Shown: piece after piece, positions 26,678 to 34,831 of the stretch | How the letters are laid out: each line of letters begins with the position of its first letter | Position numbering within the stretch: the stretch's first letter is position 1 | Source of the DNA: JBOICV01 sp050740255 | GTDB taxonomy: Bacteria; Pseudomonadota; Gammaproteobacteria; Nevskiales; JBOICV01 | DNA length: 64,000 nucleotides | Assembly: GCA_050740255.1 (NCBI GenBank) | Contig: JBOICV010000139.1 | Location: forward strand, 1-64,000 | Reading direction: 5' to 3' | Program-made: the position numbers and the translations under genes | Notes under the pieces: model-generated | What the model was told of the DNA's origin: nothing | Database searches by the model: none | What the model saw: the letters and a program-made list of their open reading frames with translations, nothing else

Positions 26678-29469
26678 CATTCCCGGTCAAGACCACCTGC
26701 CCTTATTGCGGGGTCGGGTGTGGGGTTCTTGCGACTCCCGGCGTCGCCGGAGAGTCCCATCAGCTGAAAATCGAGGGCGACGTCGTGCATCCCGCGAATT
26801 CCGGCAAGCTTTGCGTAAAAGGCATGGCGCTGGCGGAAACCGTCGGCCTGGACGGACGGCTGCTGCAAGCCGAGATTCGAGAGAAGGGCGGCGCAAGTCG
26901 GCAAGCGAGCCTGGATGAAGCGCTAGATTTCGTCGCCGAAGGTTTCAAGCGAATCATCGGGCAGCACGGTCCCGAGGCCGTGGCCCTGTATGTCTCCGGT
27001 CAGTTGCTGACCGAGGACTACTACGTCGCCAACAAGCTGATGAAGGGCTACATCGGCACCGCGAACATAGACACCAATTCACGTCTCTGTATGTCGTCGG
27101 CGGTCGCCGGTCACAAGCGCGCCTTCGGCGAAGATCTGGTACCGATCTGCTATGAGGACTTCGATCTGGCCGATCTGGTGGTGCTGGTCGGATCCAATAC
27201 CGCCTGGTGCCATCCAATTATTTATCAGCGCATCGCCAAGGCCAAGGAACAGCGGCCGGATATGAAAGTGGTCGTGCTGGACCCGAGGCGTACCGCGACC
27301 TGTGATATCGCTGACCTGCATTTGCCCTTGCAAAACGGTACCGATGTCTGGTTGTTCAACGGCCTGCTCGCGTTTCTGCATCAGCACGCGGTGACCGATG
27401 CCGCATTCGTGAATCAACACACGATGGACGCGGCCCGCGCACTCGCGGTGGCGGAGAACACTGCCGGCAGTACCCGCGCCGTCGCCAAAGCCTGTCGTTT
27501 GGACGAGAGCAAGCTGGCTGAGTTCTACCGGCTATTCGCGCGCACCGAGCGCGTGGTCACAGTGTTCTCGCAGGGCGTGAACCAGTCCAGCAGCGGCACG
27601 GACAAGGTCAATGCGATTATCAACTGCCATCTCTTGACCGGCCGGATCGGCAAACCGGGCATGGGGCCGTTCTCGGTAACCGGGCAGCCCAACGCGATGG
27701 GCGGACGTGAAGTAGGTGGGCTCGCCACTATGCTCGCCGCGCATATGGAGCTGGGCAACGAGCAGCACCGCGACATCGTGCGTCGTTTCTGGAACAGCCC
27801 GAAGATTGCCGATACACCGGGGCTGAAAGCGGTCGAGCTGTTCGATGCGATTCATGCCGGCCAGATCAAGGCCGTGTGGATTATGGCGACCAATCCGGTC
27901 GTGAGCCTGCCGGACGCGGACAAAGTCAGGGCCGCATTGGAGCGCTGCGAGCTGGTGGTGGTATCCGACGTCATGGCGCAGACCGATACCACGCCTTACG
28001 CCCACGTACTGTTACCCGCCCAAGGCTGGGGCGAGAAGGACGGCAGCGTGACGAATTCCGACCGGCACATCTCCCGCCAGCGCGCGTTCCTGCCGGTGCC
28101 GGGTGATGCGAAGCCAGATTGGTGGCTGCTTGCGCAAGTTGCCCAGCGCATGGGTTTCAGCGGTTTCGACTATTCCGGGCCGCACGAAGTTTTCGATGAG
28201 CATGCGCGGTTGTCGGCATACCACAACGCTGAAATCCCCCCCATCCCCCCGTTACAAAAGGGCGGGAAAGCCGCCGGTGGCGTGGTGGGGGGATTTGCCT
28301 TGCGCTGTTTCAACCTCGGCGGGCTGGCGAGACTCACGCGCGAACGGTACGACGCGCTGGAACCGATCCAGTGGCCTGTTCTTCCCCTCCCCCTGAGGGA
28401 GGGGATTGAGGGGAGGGGTGCGCACGAGGGGGGAACGGCGCGACTCTTTACTGATAAGCGCTTCTATCACCCCGATGGCAAGGCGCGCTTCATCGCGACT
28501 ACGCCGCGCGCGCCGGCCCACGCGCCGGACGAAGACTATCCGCTAATCCTCAATACCGGCCGCGTGCGCGATCACTGGCACACGATGACGCGCACCGGCA
28601 AATCACCCAAGCTTGCCCAGCATCGGCCGGAGCCGTTCGTAGAGATCCATCCGCACGATGCGATGCTCCATGGGGTGCAGGACGGCACCCTGGTGCGTGT
28701 CGCGACGCGCTGGGGCGCGCTGGTGGCGCGGCTTAAGTGCAGCGCGGATCAGCCGCGCCGCTCGGTCTTCGTGCCGATCCACTGGAATGATCAGTACGCC
28801 TCCGACGCGCGGGTCGGCGCGCTGATTAATCCGGTGGTGGATCCGATTTCCGGCGAGCCGGAGTTCAAGCACACACCAGCGCGCATCGAACCATTCCTGG
28901 TGGACTGGCACGGTTTCGTACTATCGCGAGGAAGCCTGCCGCTGGATGCCGTGACCTATTGGGTCAGGATACAGGGCAGTCAATTTATCCGTTACGAGCT
29001 GGGTGGACGCGGCCTGCTGGCCGACCAGTCCGCGTGGGCGCGTACTCTGCTTGCTGTGCCGGACGAGGGGGCCGATTGGCTAGAGTTCTGCGATGCCACC
29101 GCCGGCACTTATCGCGCGGCGCATATCGCGAACGACCGCATCGAAAGCTGCGTATTCGTCTCACCGCGGCCGGATCTGCCTTCGCGCGCCTGGCTCGCGG
29201 GCCTATTCGTTAAGGATCAGCTGGAGGAGATTGACCGTGTCGGCCTGTTGGTCGGCGAACCACTCGAGCCCGGCGCCGACCCCGGTCCCACGGTGTGCTC
29301 CTGTTTCGGCGTGGGACGCAACCAGATTTGCGATGCGATCAAGCGCAAGGACTTGCGCACCGCGCAGGAAGTGGGCGTCTGCCTCAAGGCCGGTACCAAC
29401 TGTGGTTCCTGCGTGCCTGAGATCAGGACTTTGTTGGCCGAGGTCCGCTTTGCTTCGGAAGCGGCTTGA
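26674..29469 (+). CDS. nasA: Assimilatory nitrate reductase catalytic subunit NasA
   Basis: A 931-residue Mo-bisMGD enzyme reducing nitrate to nitrite in the cytoplasm. The N-terminal [4Fe-4S] site is C9, C12, C16 and C47. The molybdopterin oxidoreductase core and the C-terminal dinucleotide-binding domain (about 630-750) follow. A BFD-type [2Fe-2S] domain at the end carries C875, C877, C910 and C913, as in Klebsiella NasA. No Tat signal is present. Oddity: residues about 520-541 (IPPIPPLQKGGKAAGGVVGG) and 570-583 (LPLPLREGIEGRGA) are encoded by two palindromic, intergenic-type repeats inserted in frame near the boundary between core and C-terminal domain. The reading frame is intact. The 3' end overlaps a convergent gene by 47 nt. 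Confidence 0.95.
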   Translation: MTFPVKTTCPYCGVGCGVLATPGVAGESHQLKIEGDVVHPANSGKLCVKGMALAETVGLDGRLLQAEIREKGGASRQASLDEALDFVAEGFKRIIGQHGPEAVALYVSGQLLTEDYYVANKLMKGYIGTANIDTNSRLCMSSAVAGHKRAFGEDLVPICYEDFDLADLVVLVGSNTAWCHPIIYQRIAKAKEQRPDMKVVVLDPRRTATCDIADLHLPLQNGTDVWLFNGLLAFLHQHAVTDAAFVNQHTMDAARALAVAENTAGSTRAVAKACRLDESKLAEFYRLFARTERVVTVFSQGVNQSSSGTDKVNAIINCHLLTGRIGKPGMGPFSVTGQPNAMGGREVGGLATMLAAHMELGNEQHRDIVRRFWNSPKIADTPGLKAVELFDAIHAGQIKAVWIMATNPVVSLPDADKVRAALERCELVVVSDVMAQTDTTPYAHVLLPAQGWGEKDGSVTNSDRHISRQRAFLPVPGDAKPDWWLLAQVAQRMGFSGFDYSGPHEVFDEHARLSAYHNAEIPPIPPLQKGGKAAGGVVGGFALRCFNLGGLARLTRERYDALEPIQWPVLPLPLREGIEGRGAHEGGTARLFTDKRFYHPDGKARFIATTPRAPAHAPDEDYPLILNTGRVRDHWHTMTRTGKSPKLAQHRPEPFVEIHPHDAMLHGVQDGTLVRVATRWGALVARLKCSADQPRRSVFVPIHWNDQYASDARVGALINPVVDPISGEPEFKHTPARIEPFLVDWHGFVLSRGSLPLDAVTYWVRIQGSQFIRYELGGRGLLADQSAWARTLLAVPDEGADWLEFCDATAGTYRAAHIANDRIESCVFVSPRPDLPSRAWLAGLFVKDQLEEIDRVGLLVGEPLEPGADPGPTVCSCFGVGRNQICDAIKRKDLRTAQEVGVCLKAGTNCGSCVPEIRTLLAEVRFASEAA
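28232..28296. repeat. Palindromic repeat (AAATCCCCC...GGGGGGATTT type) inside nasA
   Basis: This 65-nt imperfect palindrome opens with AAATCCCCCC and closes with GGGGGGATTT. It has an inner CCCCCCGTTACAAAAGGGCGG stem and a GCCGCCGGTGG segment. An intergenic relative at 41326-41409 shares the ends, a CCCCTTTTGTAAAGGGGG core and a GCCGCCGTCGG segment. Here it is read through in frame. Confidence 0.8.
28381..28420. repeat. Second palindromic repeat (CCCCTCCCCCTGAGGGAGGGG type) inside nasA
   Basis: A 40-nt element with the arms CCCCTCCCCCT and GAGGGAGGGG, then a second GAGGGGAGGGG. It resembles pyrimidine/purine-arm repeats common between genes in other proteobacteria. It is read in frame as LPLPLREGIEGRG. 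It lies about 85 nt after the first element. Confidence 0.65.
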
Positions 29470-30226
29470 CCGGTACGGCAGGCGCCAGCGGCAACCATTG
29501 CGGCAGTAGCAGTTCTTCCATTACTACTACCATGCCGGAGCCCGGCGGCGGCCGATGTCCGGCCGGATAACGCCGATACCGAGTCGGAATGCCTTTGCGT
29601 TCCAACAAACGTACCGCTTTTTCCATGCCCTGCACGCGGCTGGGTGATTCTTTCGAGCCCATCAAAAACGTAAAGCGACGCTGTAGTTTCGCCAACGCTT
29701 TCATCGAAGCCGGAGCGCGCCAGCTGCAGCGGCTGCCCATCACCAGCGCGCCGGCATAGCGTTGCGGCCGCCGCAGGGCCAGCGCCCAGGACAAATCACC
29801 GCCCATTGAATAGCCGCCGACGAAGATACGTTTCTCGTCCACTGGATAGCGCGCCAGCGTCTGCGCCAACGCCGCCTCAACTATGATGTCCCAGTCCTCA
29901 ACCGTCTCGGCCCAGTCCTCGTGATCGTCGTAGTCGCCGTCGTCGGTCTCGTCGCTGTCCGGCAGGATCAGGATGAGGTTTTCGGCCAGCCGTGAGCGGG
30001 AGTAGGCGCGCGCCAGATAATTGCTGAAGGCGGAGGTGGGCGTGCCGCCGGTGTAAGGCAGGAAGACCATGGCGGGATAGCGCCGACCTTTTTCGAGTTT
30101 GACCGGCACCACCACCCGCACATCTTCCAACTCGCGCACCTGGTAGCGCTGAGCTTGCGCGGGAGCGGCGACAAGCAGTAGTGCGCCCGTCACTACTACG
30201 ACAGCAAGGTTTCTTCCTTTCTTCAT
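29423..30226 (-). CDS. Secreted alpha/beta hydrolase of the esterase type
   Basis: A 267-residue protein with a signal peptide (about 1-25, ending AQA). The nucleophile elbow GYSMGG holds the presumed catalytic Ser, preceded by PVDEKRIFVGGYSMGG. The fold resembles PHB-depolymerase/feruloyl-esterase-like hydrolases or predicted peptidases. An acidic loop (ETDDGDYDDHEDW) lies before the nucleophile, and AGHRP near 225 could carry the catalytic His. The substrate is unknown. It is the last gene of the cysI-to-moeA operon (its start touches the moeA stop), and its last 47 nt overlap the end of nasA in the opposite direction. Confidence 0.72.
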   Translation of the reverse strand: MKKGRNLAVVVVTGALLLVAAPAQAQRYQVRELEDVRVVVPVKLEKGRRYPAMVFLPYTGGTPTSAFSNYLARAYSRSRLAENLILILPDSDETDDGDYDDHEDWAETVEDWDIIVEAALAQTLARYPVDEKRIFVGGYSMGGDLSWALALRRPQRYAGALVMGSRCSWRAPASMKALAKLQRRFTFLMGSKESPSRVQGMEKAVRLLERKGIPTRYRRYPAGHRPPPGSGMVVVMEELLLPQWLPLAPAVPVKPLPKQSGPRPTKS

Positions 30227-31443
30227 TACGCTGATAGATCAATCCAACTCAGTACAGTTCCCGCCGGACTAGCCGATTCGCAAGCCGGCACGATGGCCAA
30301 GGCATTGGCTTCGCCAAGATTGCTGAGCATATGCGAGTCTTGCTTCGGCAGCGGATGCAGCCAGCATTGCCCGGAAGCGTCCACCGCCAGGCGCATGCGC
30401 AGAATCTGCGCGCGTTGCGCGTCGCCCCTGATCTCGGCCGCCAGTTTCGCCTGCCGCAATTCTGGCCCGGGCTTCGCCAGACCTTCCAGACAATCCAGAA
30501 TACGCCGCAGATGCAACAGCAGCCCCACCAGCACCGAGGCGGGGTTGCCGGGCAGCGCCAGCAGCAGCGCCGATCCACGCCGGCCGAAGAAAATCGGCTT
30601 CCCCGGCTTTTGCGCGACTTTCCAGAACAGGGTTTCTACGCCCAACTGCTTGGCTGCGCCCGGAATAAAGTCCTTGTCGCCCACCGAAGCCCCGCCGGTT
30701 GTCAGCACGATATCGAACTGATTCAGCACCGCATCCAGCGTTTGCATGACCTCCGCTTCGCGGTCGCGCAGATGCTGTACTGGCGGTGGTGGATAAGACC
30801 AGCGCGCGAGCTGGGCGCTGATCAGCGGGCTATTGCTGTCCGGTAACTCGCCCAGTTGTAGCGTCGTGCCGAATGGGCGCACTTCATCGCCGGTGCTGAG
30901 TACCGCGATGCGGGGGCGACGATGTACCGGGATCTCTTTCAATCCCGAGTTAATGAGCGCAGCAAGCAGACCCGCGGTGATGCGCCGCCCTGATTCTGCA
31001 ACCTGTTCGCCCCGGCGCAGTTCCTCACCCTGATAGCGGATGTTTTTCGCGACCGGGTAGGGCGCGCTGAACTCCAGCGTGTCACCGTCACGCTGGACGC
31101 GTTCCTGTGGAATAACGGTGTCGGCGCCATCAGGGACGCGCGCGCCCGTGAAAATGCGCATCGCCGTTGCGCGCTTGAGCACGGGGATCGAGACAAAAGC
31201 TGCCGCGGCGGACTCGCCCTGCACCGGAAGTTTATGGGGCTTACTTTCGCTAGCTGCGGCAATGTCTGCGGCGCGTAATGCGTAGCCGTCCATCGCGCTC
31301 TGGTCGAAGCGCGGCAAGTCGTTGGCAGCCGCCAGCGGCGCCGCAAGTACGCGCTGTACGGCTTCGGTCAGAGGGATGGTTTCGCTGGCAAGAGGTAAGA
31401 GTAGACGCGGGTAAAGCGCCAGGCTTTCATCCAGGCTCAGCAT
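30226..31443 (-). CDS. moeA: Molybdopterin molybdenumtransferase MoeA
   Basis: A 405-residue enzyme that inserts molybdate into adenylylated molybdopterin. Family motifs are FDQSAMDGYALRAAD near 45-60, IFTGARVPDGADTVIPQE, and TTGGASVGDKDF in the MoCF-biosynthesis domain, then FGRRGSALLLALPGNPASVLVG. Length is standard. It starts 3 nt after the moaCB stop and abuts the hydrolase gene. The cofactor it finishes would go to NasA. Confidence 0.95.
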   Translation of the reverse strand: MLSLDESLALYPRLLLPLASETIPLTEAVQRVLAAPLAAANDLPRFDQSAMDGYALRAADIAAASESKPHKLPVQGESAAAAFVSIPVLKRATAMRIFTGARVPDGADTVIPQERVQRDGDTLEFSAPYPVAKNIRYQGEELRRGEQVAESGRRITAGLLAALINSGLKEIPVHRRPRIAVLSTGDEVRPFGTTLQLGELPDSNSPLISAQLARWSYPPPPVQHLRDREAEVMQTLDAVLNQFDIVLTTGGASVGDKDFIPGAAKQLGVETLFWKVAQKPGKPIFFGRRGSALLLALPGNPASVLVGLLLHLRRILDCLEGLAKPGPELRQAKLAAEIRGDAQRAQILRMRLAVDASGQCWLHPLPKQDSHMLSNLGEANALAIVPACESASPAGTVLSWIDLSA

Positions 31444-31446
31444 GGC

Positions 31447-32340
31447 TTAGCGGCTATGGCGCAGGCTTTCCAGCGTGTGCACCAAGCCCGTCGCGATCGC
31501 CTGCCAGGTCTCTTGCGCCCCGCGCGTGCTGCCGGGAAAGGTGACGAGCAGAGTCGAACCGGCCAGTCCTGCAACGCCGCGCGACAGCATGGCGTAAGGC
31601 GTGCGGCGTTGGCCGTAATCACGCGCCGCTTCCATCACACCCGGCAGTTCGCGCTCAAGCTTGGCACGCACGGTTTCTACTGCCTGATCATTTGCGGATA
31701 CGCCGGTGCCGCCCACGGTTGCGATCAGCTCCACATCCTGTTTCAGCCAGTGCTCGAGTCGCACCGCAAGCTGGCCAGCGCTGTCCTCCAGCACTTCGTA
31801 GGCACGGATCTCGAAGCCTGCAGATTCGAGTTCAGTACGAATAGCCTGGCCCGCCTGGTCGTGCTTGCGGCCCCCGGGAATCGCCAACACGACCGCAGCC
31901 GCGGCCGGTTTCATGCGTCGCGCAAAATCCGACTTGCCACCGGTTTTTTCCAGTAGCTTGATATCGCTGATGCGCAGCTCGCGCTCAGCGTGGGGTTTAA
32001 GCATGTCGTATAGCGTCAATGCGGCGATACTGACTGCGGTCAGCGCTTCCATCTCCACCCCGGTGCTAGCGATTACCTGAACCCCGCATTCCAGACGCAC
32101 GCTGTCTTCCGCCAGTTGATACTCCAGCCGGATATTTTGCAGGGGCAGGGGATGGCAGAAGGGCAGCAGCTCCCAGGTACGCTTGGCGGCGAGCATACCG
32201 GCGGTACGCGCCACTTCCAGCGCATCGCCTTTCTCCACGCGGCGCTCCCGCAGCAGCGAAATGCAGAACGGTGGGACGTGCACGGTCGCCGTGGCTTTGG
32301 CCGTGCGCAGAGTCTCCGGCTTTCGGGTAATGTCCTTCAT
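31447..32340 (-). CDS. moaC: Bifunctional MoaC-MogA/MoaB molybdopterin biosynthesis protein
   Basis: A 297-residue fusion. Residues 1 to about 148 are MoaC, cyclic pyranopterin monophosphate synthase, with ARTAGMLAAKRTWELLPFCHPLPL and VEMEALTAVSIAALTLYD and then LLEKTGGKSDF. Residues from about 150 are a MogA/MoaB-type molybdopterin adenylyltransferase with TVGGTGVSANDQAVE and LLVTFPGSTRGAQETW. The first acts early and the second late in the pathway. It lies between moaE (a repeat-containing 48-nt gap) and moeA (3 nt). Confidence 0.92.
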   Translation of the reverse strand: MKDITRKPETLRTAKATATVHVPPFCISLLRERRVEKGDALEVARTAGMLAAKRTWELLPFCHPLPLQNIRLEYQLAEDSVRLECGVQVIASTGVEMEALTAVSIAALTLYDMLKPHAERELRISDIKLLEKTGGKSDFARRMKPAAAAVVLAIPGGRKHDQAGQAIRTELESAGFEIRAYEVLEDSAGQLAVRLEHWLKQDVELIATVGGTGVSANDQAVETVRAKLERELPGVMEAARDYGQRRTPYAMLSRGVAGLAGSTLLVTFPGSTRGAQETWQAIATGLVHTLESLRHSR

Positions 32341-32341
32341 G

Positions 32342-32410
32342 TTGTCATTCTGAGCGAAGCGAAGAATCTATTCCAAGATTTTTCGTCGCTAACGCTCCTC
32401 AGAATGACAA
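32342..32410. repeat. Palindromic intergenic repeat (TTGTCATTCTGAG type) fused to the 3' end of moaE
   Basis: A perfect 13-bp terminal inverted repeat, TTGTCATTCTGAG (32342-32354) and CTCAGAATGACAA (32398-32410), encloses a GCGAAGCGAAGAATCT segment. Related elements lie at 41494-41573 and 56551-56592. The right arm is read as the last codons of moaE. Confidence 0.8.
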
Positions 32411-32847
32411 GACGGCAGATTCAGCTCCACGCCTTCAAGGTGGGCTGACGCGCCATCTTCGTAATGCTCTTCCTTCCAGATCGGTACCCGCTGTTTGAGC
32501 GTATCAATCGCCCAGCGCGCGGCCGCAAACGCCGTATCGCGATGGGCGGCGCGAACCACGACCAGTACCGACAGCTCACCCAATGCCAGTTCCCCTAACC
32601 GGTGCACGATCCGGCACTGCGTGATGTCGAAACGTTCTTGCGCTTCCCTCTCGATTTCCGCCAAAGTCTTCTCAGCCAGCGGCGCGTAGGCGGTGTAACT
32701 CATAGCTTGCACCGCACGGCCTTCATGAAGATTACGTACCGTGCCGCCGAATACCACCAGGGCGCCCGCCTCTGGGCCCGCGGTCGCCGTCAGCAGATTC
32801 TCAATATTGAGAGCGGATTCGGTGAGATGAGTTGTCATTTCAGCCAC
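32389..32847 (-). CDS. moaE: Molybdopterin synthase catalytic subunit MoaE
   Basis: A 152-residue protein that, with MoaD, adds dithiolene sulfur to precursor Z. It contains GALVVFGGTVRNLHEGRAVQAMSYTAYAPLAEKTL, VHRLGELALGELSVLVVVRAAHRDTAFAA and the active-site region IDTLKQRVPIWKEEHYEDG. The start overlaps the moaD end by 8 nt. The normal protein end is probably near VELNLP. The last residues (SCHSEER) and the stop codon come from a palindromic repeat at 32342-32410. Confidence 0.94.
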   Translation of the reverse strand: MAEMTTHLTESALNIENLLTATAGPEAGALVVFGGTVRNLHEGRAVQAMSYTAYAPLAEKTLAEIEREAQERFDITQCRIVHRLGELALGELSVLVVVRAAHRDTAFAAARWAIDTLKQRVPIWKEEHYEDGASAHLEGVELNLPSCHSEER

Positions 32848-33082
32848 CGCTCACCGGCGGGATCAAAATCAGTTCGCCACCGGGCCTGACCCGCTGACTG
32901 CGCGGCACAAGTTCGTCGCCAACAGCACAAGCAGTGCGTTGCAGTTGCGGAACGAGGGCGGGGTAGCGTTCGCCCAGTTGAATCATGACTTCATCAACCG
33001 TCGCCTGTGTCGGCACATCCAGGCTCAGCACCTCAGTTCCGGCGAGCCGGGTCAGTACGCCATTAAGGCGAATAGTCAGCAT
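32840..33082 (-). CDS. moaD: Molybdopterin synthase sulfur carrier MoaD
   Basis: An 80-residue ubiquitin-like protein ending in the required Gly-Gly (PPVSGG), which is adenylylated and thiocarboxylated to donate sulfur. It overlaps moaE by 8 nt and abuts moaA (shared base at 33082). Length and C-terminus are typical. Confidence 0.93.
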   Translation of the reverse strand: MLTIRLNGVLTRLAGTEVLSLDVPTQATVDEVMIQLGERYPALVPQLQRTACAVGDELVPRSQRVRPGGELILIPPVSGG

Positions 33083-34065
33083 CAGCCCCCCAGCGCATGC
33101 ATGGTCAGCGGCCGCGCGACATAGCCGGGTTGCGTAGCGTAGCCGCGCTCCTTGTGCCAGACGTGACCGCGGACGATTTGCAGCAACTCCTCGTCGGTGG
33201 CGTCGGCCCTAAGTGGGGTACGCAGGTCGCGACCTTTGGCCGAAAACAGGCAGCTATAGAGCTCGCCGTCCGCGGTCAATCGCAGCCGGTCGCAACTCGC
33301 GCAGAAGGGCTGGGAGATGGTGGAGATCACACCCAACTGGTAGCGCCCATTCAGCAGGTGATAGGTGGCGGGTTCGTGGCTGCGCGGCTGCGGCTCGACG
33401 CGGAAATCACGCGCCAGCACTTGCAGAATCTCGGCTTCGCTAACTACCCGCTCGGGCGACCAGCTACCGCGGCCGTCCAATGGCATGAACTCGATAAAGC
33501 GCAACGGCAGATTCTGTTCATAGGCCCAGTGCGCGAGCGGCAGGATATCGTCTTCGTTGTAGCCGCGGATGACCACGCAGTTCAGCTTGAGCGGCAGGTC
33601 AATCGCCTTAGCGGCGACTATTCCGTCGAGTACCTGTTGCAAACTGCCGCGGCCACCGGACAGGCGCGTGAAATGTGCTGGATCCAGTGTGTCCAGACTG
33701 ACATTGAGATCATCCAGGCCAGCAGCTTTGAGCGCCTGAGCCCGTTGCTGCAGCAACAGGCCGTTAGTAGTCAGTGAAATGCGCTGCAGTCCGTTTTCGC
33801 GCAGAACTTGCAGCGCTACAATGAACTGTTCCAGATCGGGCCGCAGCAAGGGCTCGCCGCCCGTCAGCCGTAGTTGAGTAATGCCAAGTTCACCGATAAA
33901 CAGCCTTAGCAGACGCTTCAGTTCGTCGTTATCGAGCAACTGCGCTTTCGGCAGCCACTCGGGGTGTTCCGGCATGCAGTAGGGGCAGCGCAGATTGCAG
34001 CGGTCGGTAAGCGAGACGCGCAGCTTGCGCTTGATGCGGCCGTGCTTGTCCTGCAAGTTGATCAT
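33082..34065 (-). CDS. moaA: GTP 3',8-cyclase MoaA
   Basis: A 327-residue radical SAM enzyme that converts GTP to 3',8-cyclo-7,8-dihydro-GTP, the first step to molybdopterin. The SAM cluster is C23, C27 and C30 (CNLRCPYC). The C-terminal substrate cluster motif is CASCDRLRLTADGELYSC. The essential C-terminal Gly-Gly is present (MHALGG). The start overlaps the end of mobA by 4 nt. Confidence 0.96.
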   Translation of the reverse strand: MINLQDKHGRIKRKLRVSLTDRCNLRCPYCMPEHPEWLPKAQLLDNDELKRLLRLFIGELGITQLRLTGGEPLLRPDLEQFIVALQVLRENGLQRISLTTNGLLLQQRAQALKAAGLDDLNVSLDTLDPAHFTRLSGGRGSLQQVLDGIVAAKAIDLPLKLNCVVIRGYNEDDILPLAHWAYEQNLPLRFIEFMPLDGRGSWSPERVVSEAEILQVLARDFRVEPQPRSHEPATYHLLNGRYQLGVISTISQPFCASCDRLRLTADGELYSCLFSAKGRDLRTPLRADATDEELLQIVRGHVWHKERGYATQPGYVARPLTMHALGG

Positions 34066-34790
34066 GGCGCCCGCGACACGGTGTTCCGAAGGATGGGTGC
34101 GGAAGCGGGCGCAAGGGGCGCCGTTACGATTTGGCTCGTGGGCGCTTGGTCGCCTCCCGCGCCCACCTGGCCATGCTCGGACCCCGTGTCGGCGCCCCAG
34201 AGCACCTCATCCTGTTCCAGCACCGCCAACTCTCGCGGGGTATTGACGCTCCAGTAACGCGCCGGCCAGTGTTGATAATTTACTGTCGCCAATTTATGTC
34301 GGCGCAACCAGCCACCCACGCCCCGCTCGCCGAGGTCAAGGTAGACGTTCAGATCGGGTAATAAGCGCTTCGGAACCAGGCAACAAACCGGCAGCAGGCC
34401 GTCCGGGTTCTCGACCGCGCAAAGTTCGGCGTCGGTTTCCTCCAATTGCATCCGCATCCGCACTACGAGATCGGAGGGCAGGTGCGTGGCATCACAAGGC
34501 ACACAGAGCAGCCAGTCGGTCTTCGCTGAGGTAAGTCCCGCTTCGATGCCTGCTAACGGCCCGCAAAAATCTGCCCTTAGGTCGGGGATCACGGGAACGC
34601 CATAGGTGCTATACGCATCCAGATTGTCGTTGGCGCTGATCAATGCCGCCGAGACTTGGGAGCGCAAATGAATGAGCACATGTTCAATCAGCCGCCGGCC
34701 ATGCAGGGTTAAAAGACCCTTATCGCGGCCCATGCGGCTGCTGCGGCCACCGGCGAGAATGAGGCCCGTAATGTCGGAGATGCGCGGCAT
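34062..34790 (-). CDS. mobA: Molybdenum cofactor guanylyltransferase MobA, with an extended tail
   Basis: A 242-residue nucleotidyltransferase that adds GMP to molybdopterin to make the MGD form NasA uses. Signature GLILAGGRSSRMGRDKGLL is at about 9-27, CVPCDATHLPSDLV holds the Mg-binding Asp, and SVNTPRELAVLE marks the normal end near residue 195. About 46 further residues (Gly/Ala/Pro-rich) are encoded by a large inverted repeat at 34066-34206 that also covers the moaA start. The tail has no family match that I recognise and may be dispensable. It starts 41 nt after the DUF934 gene. Confidence 0.92.
   Translation of the reverse strand: MPRISDITGLILAGGRSSRMGRDKGLLTLHGRRLIEHVLIHLRSQVSAALISANDNLDAYSTYGVPVIPDLRADFCGPLAGIEAGLTSAKTDWLLCVPCDATHLPSDLVVRMRMQLEETDAELCAVENPDGLLPVCCLVPKRLLPDLNVYLDLGERGVGGWLRRHKLATVNYQHWPARYWSVNTPRELAVLEQDEVLWGADTGSEHGQVGAGGDQAPTSQIVTAPLAPASAPILRNTVSRAP
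34066..34206. repeat. Large inverted repeat encoding the MobA tail
   Basis: The outer arms are GGCGCC-CGC-GACACGG (34066-34081) and CCGTGTC-GGCGCC (34194-34206). A nested pair is GTGGGCGC (34138-34145) and GCGCCCAC (34159-34166). The 141-bp unit is read in frame as the C-terminal part of mobA and contains the moaA/mobA overlap at its edge. Confidence 0.6.
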
Positions 34791-34831
34791 AGCGCAAGTC
34801 TAGCGCGCCGACCATGACGTCGGCTGGAAAT

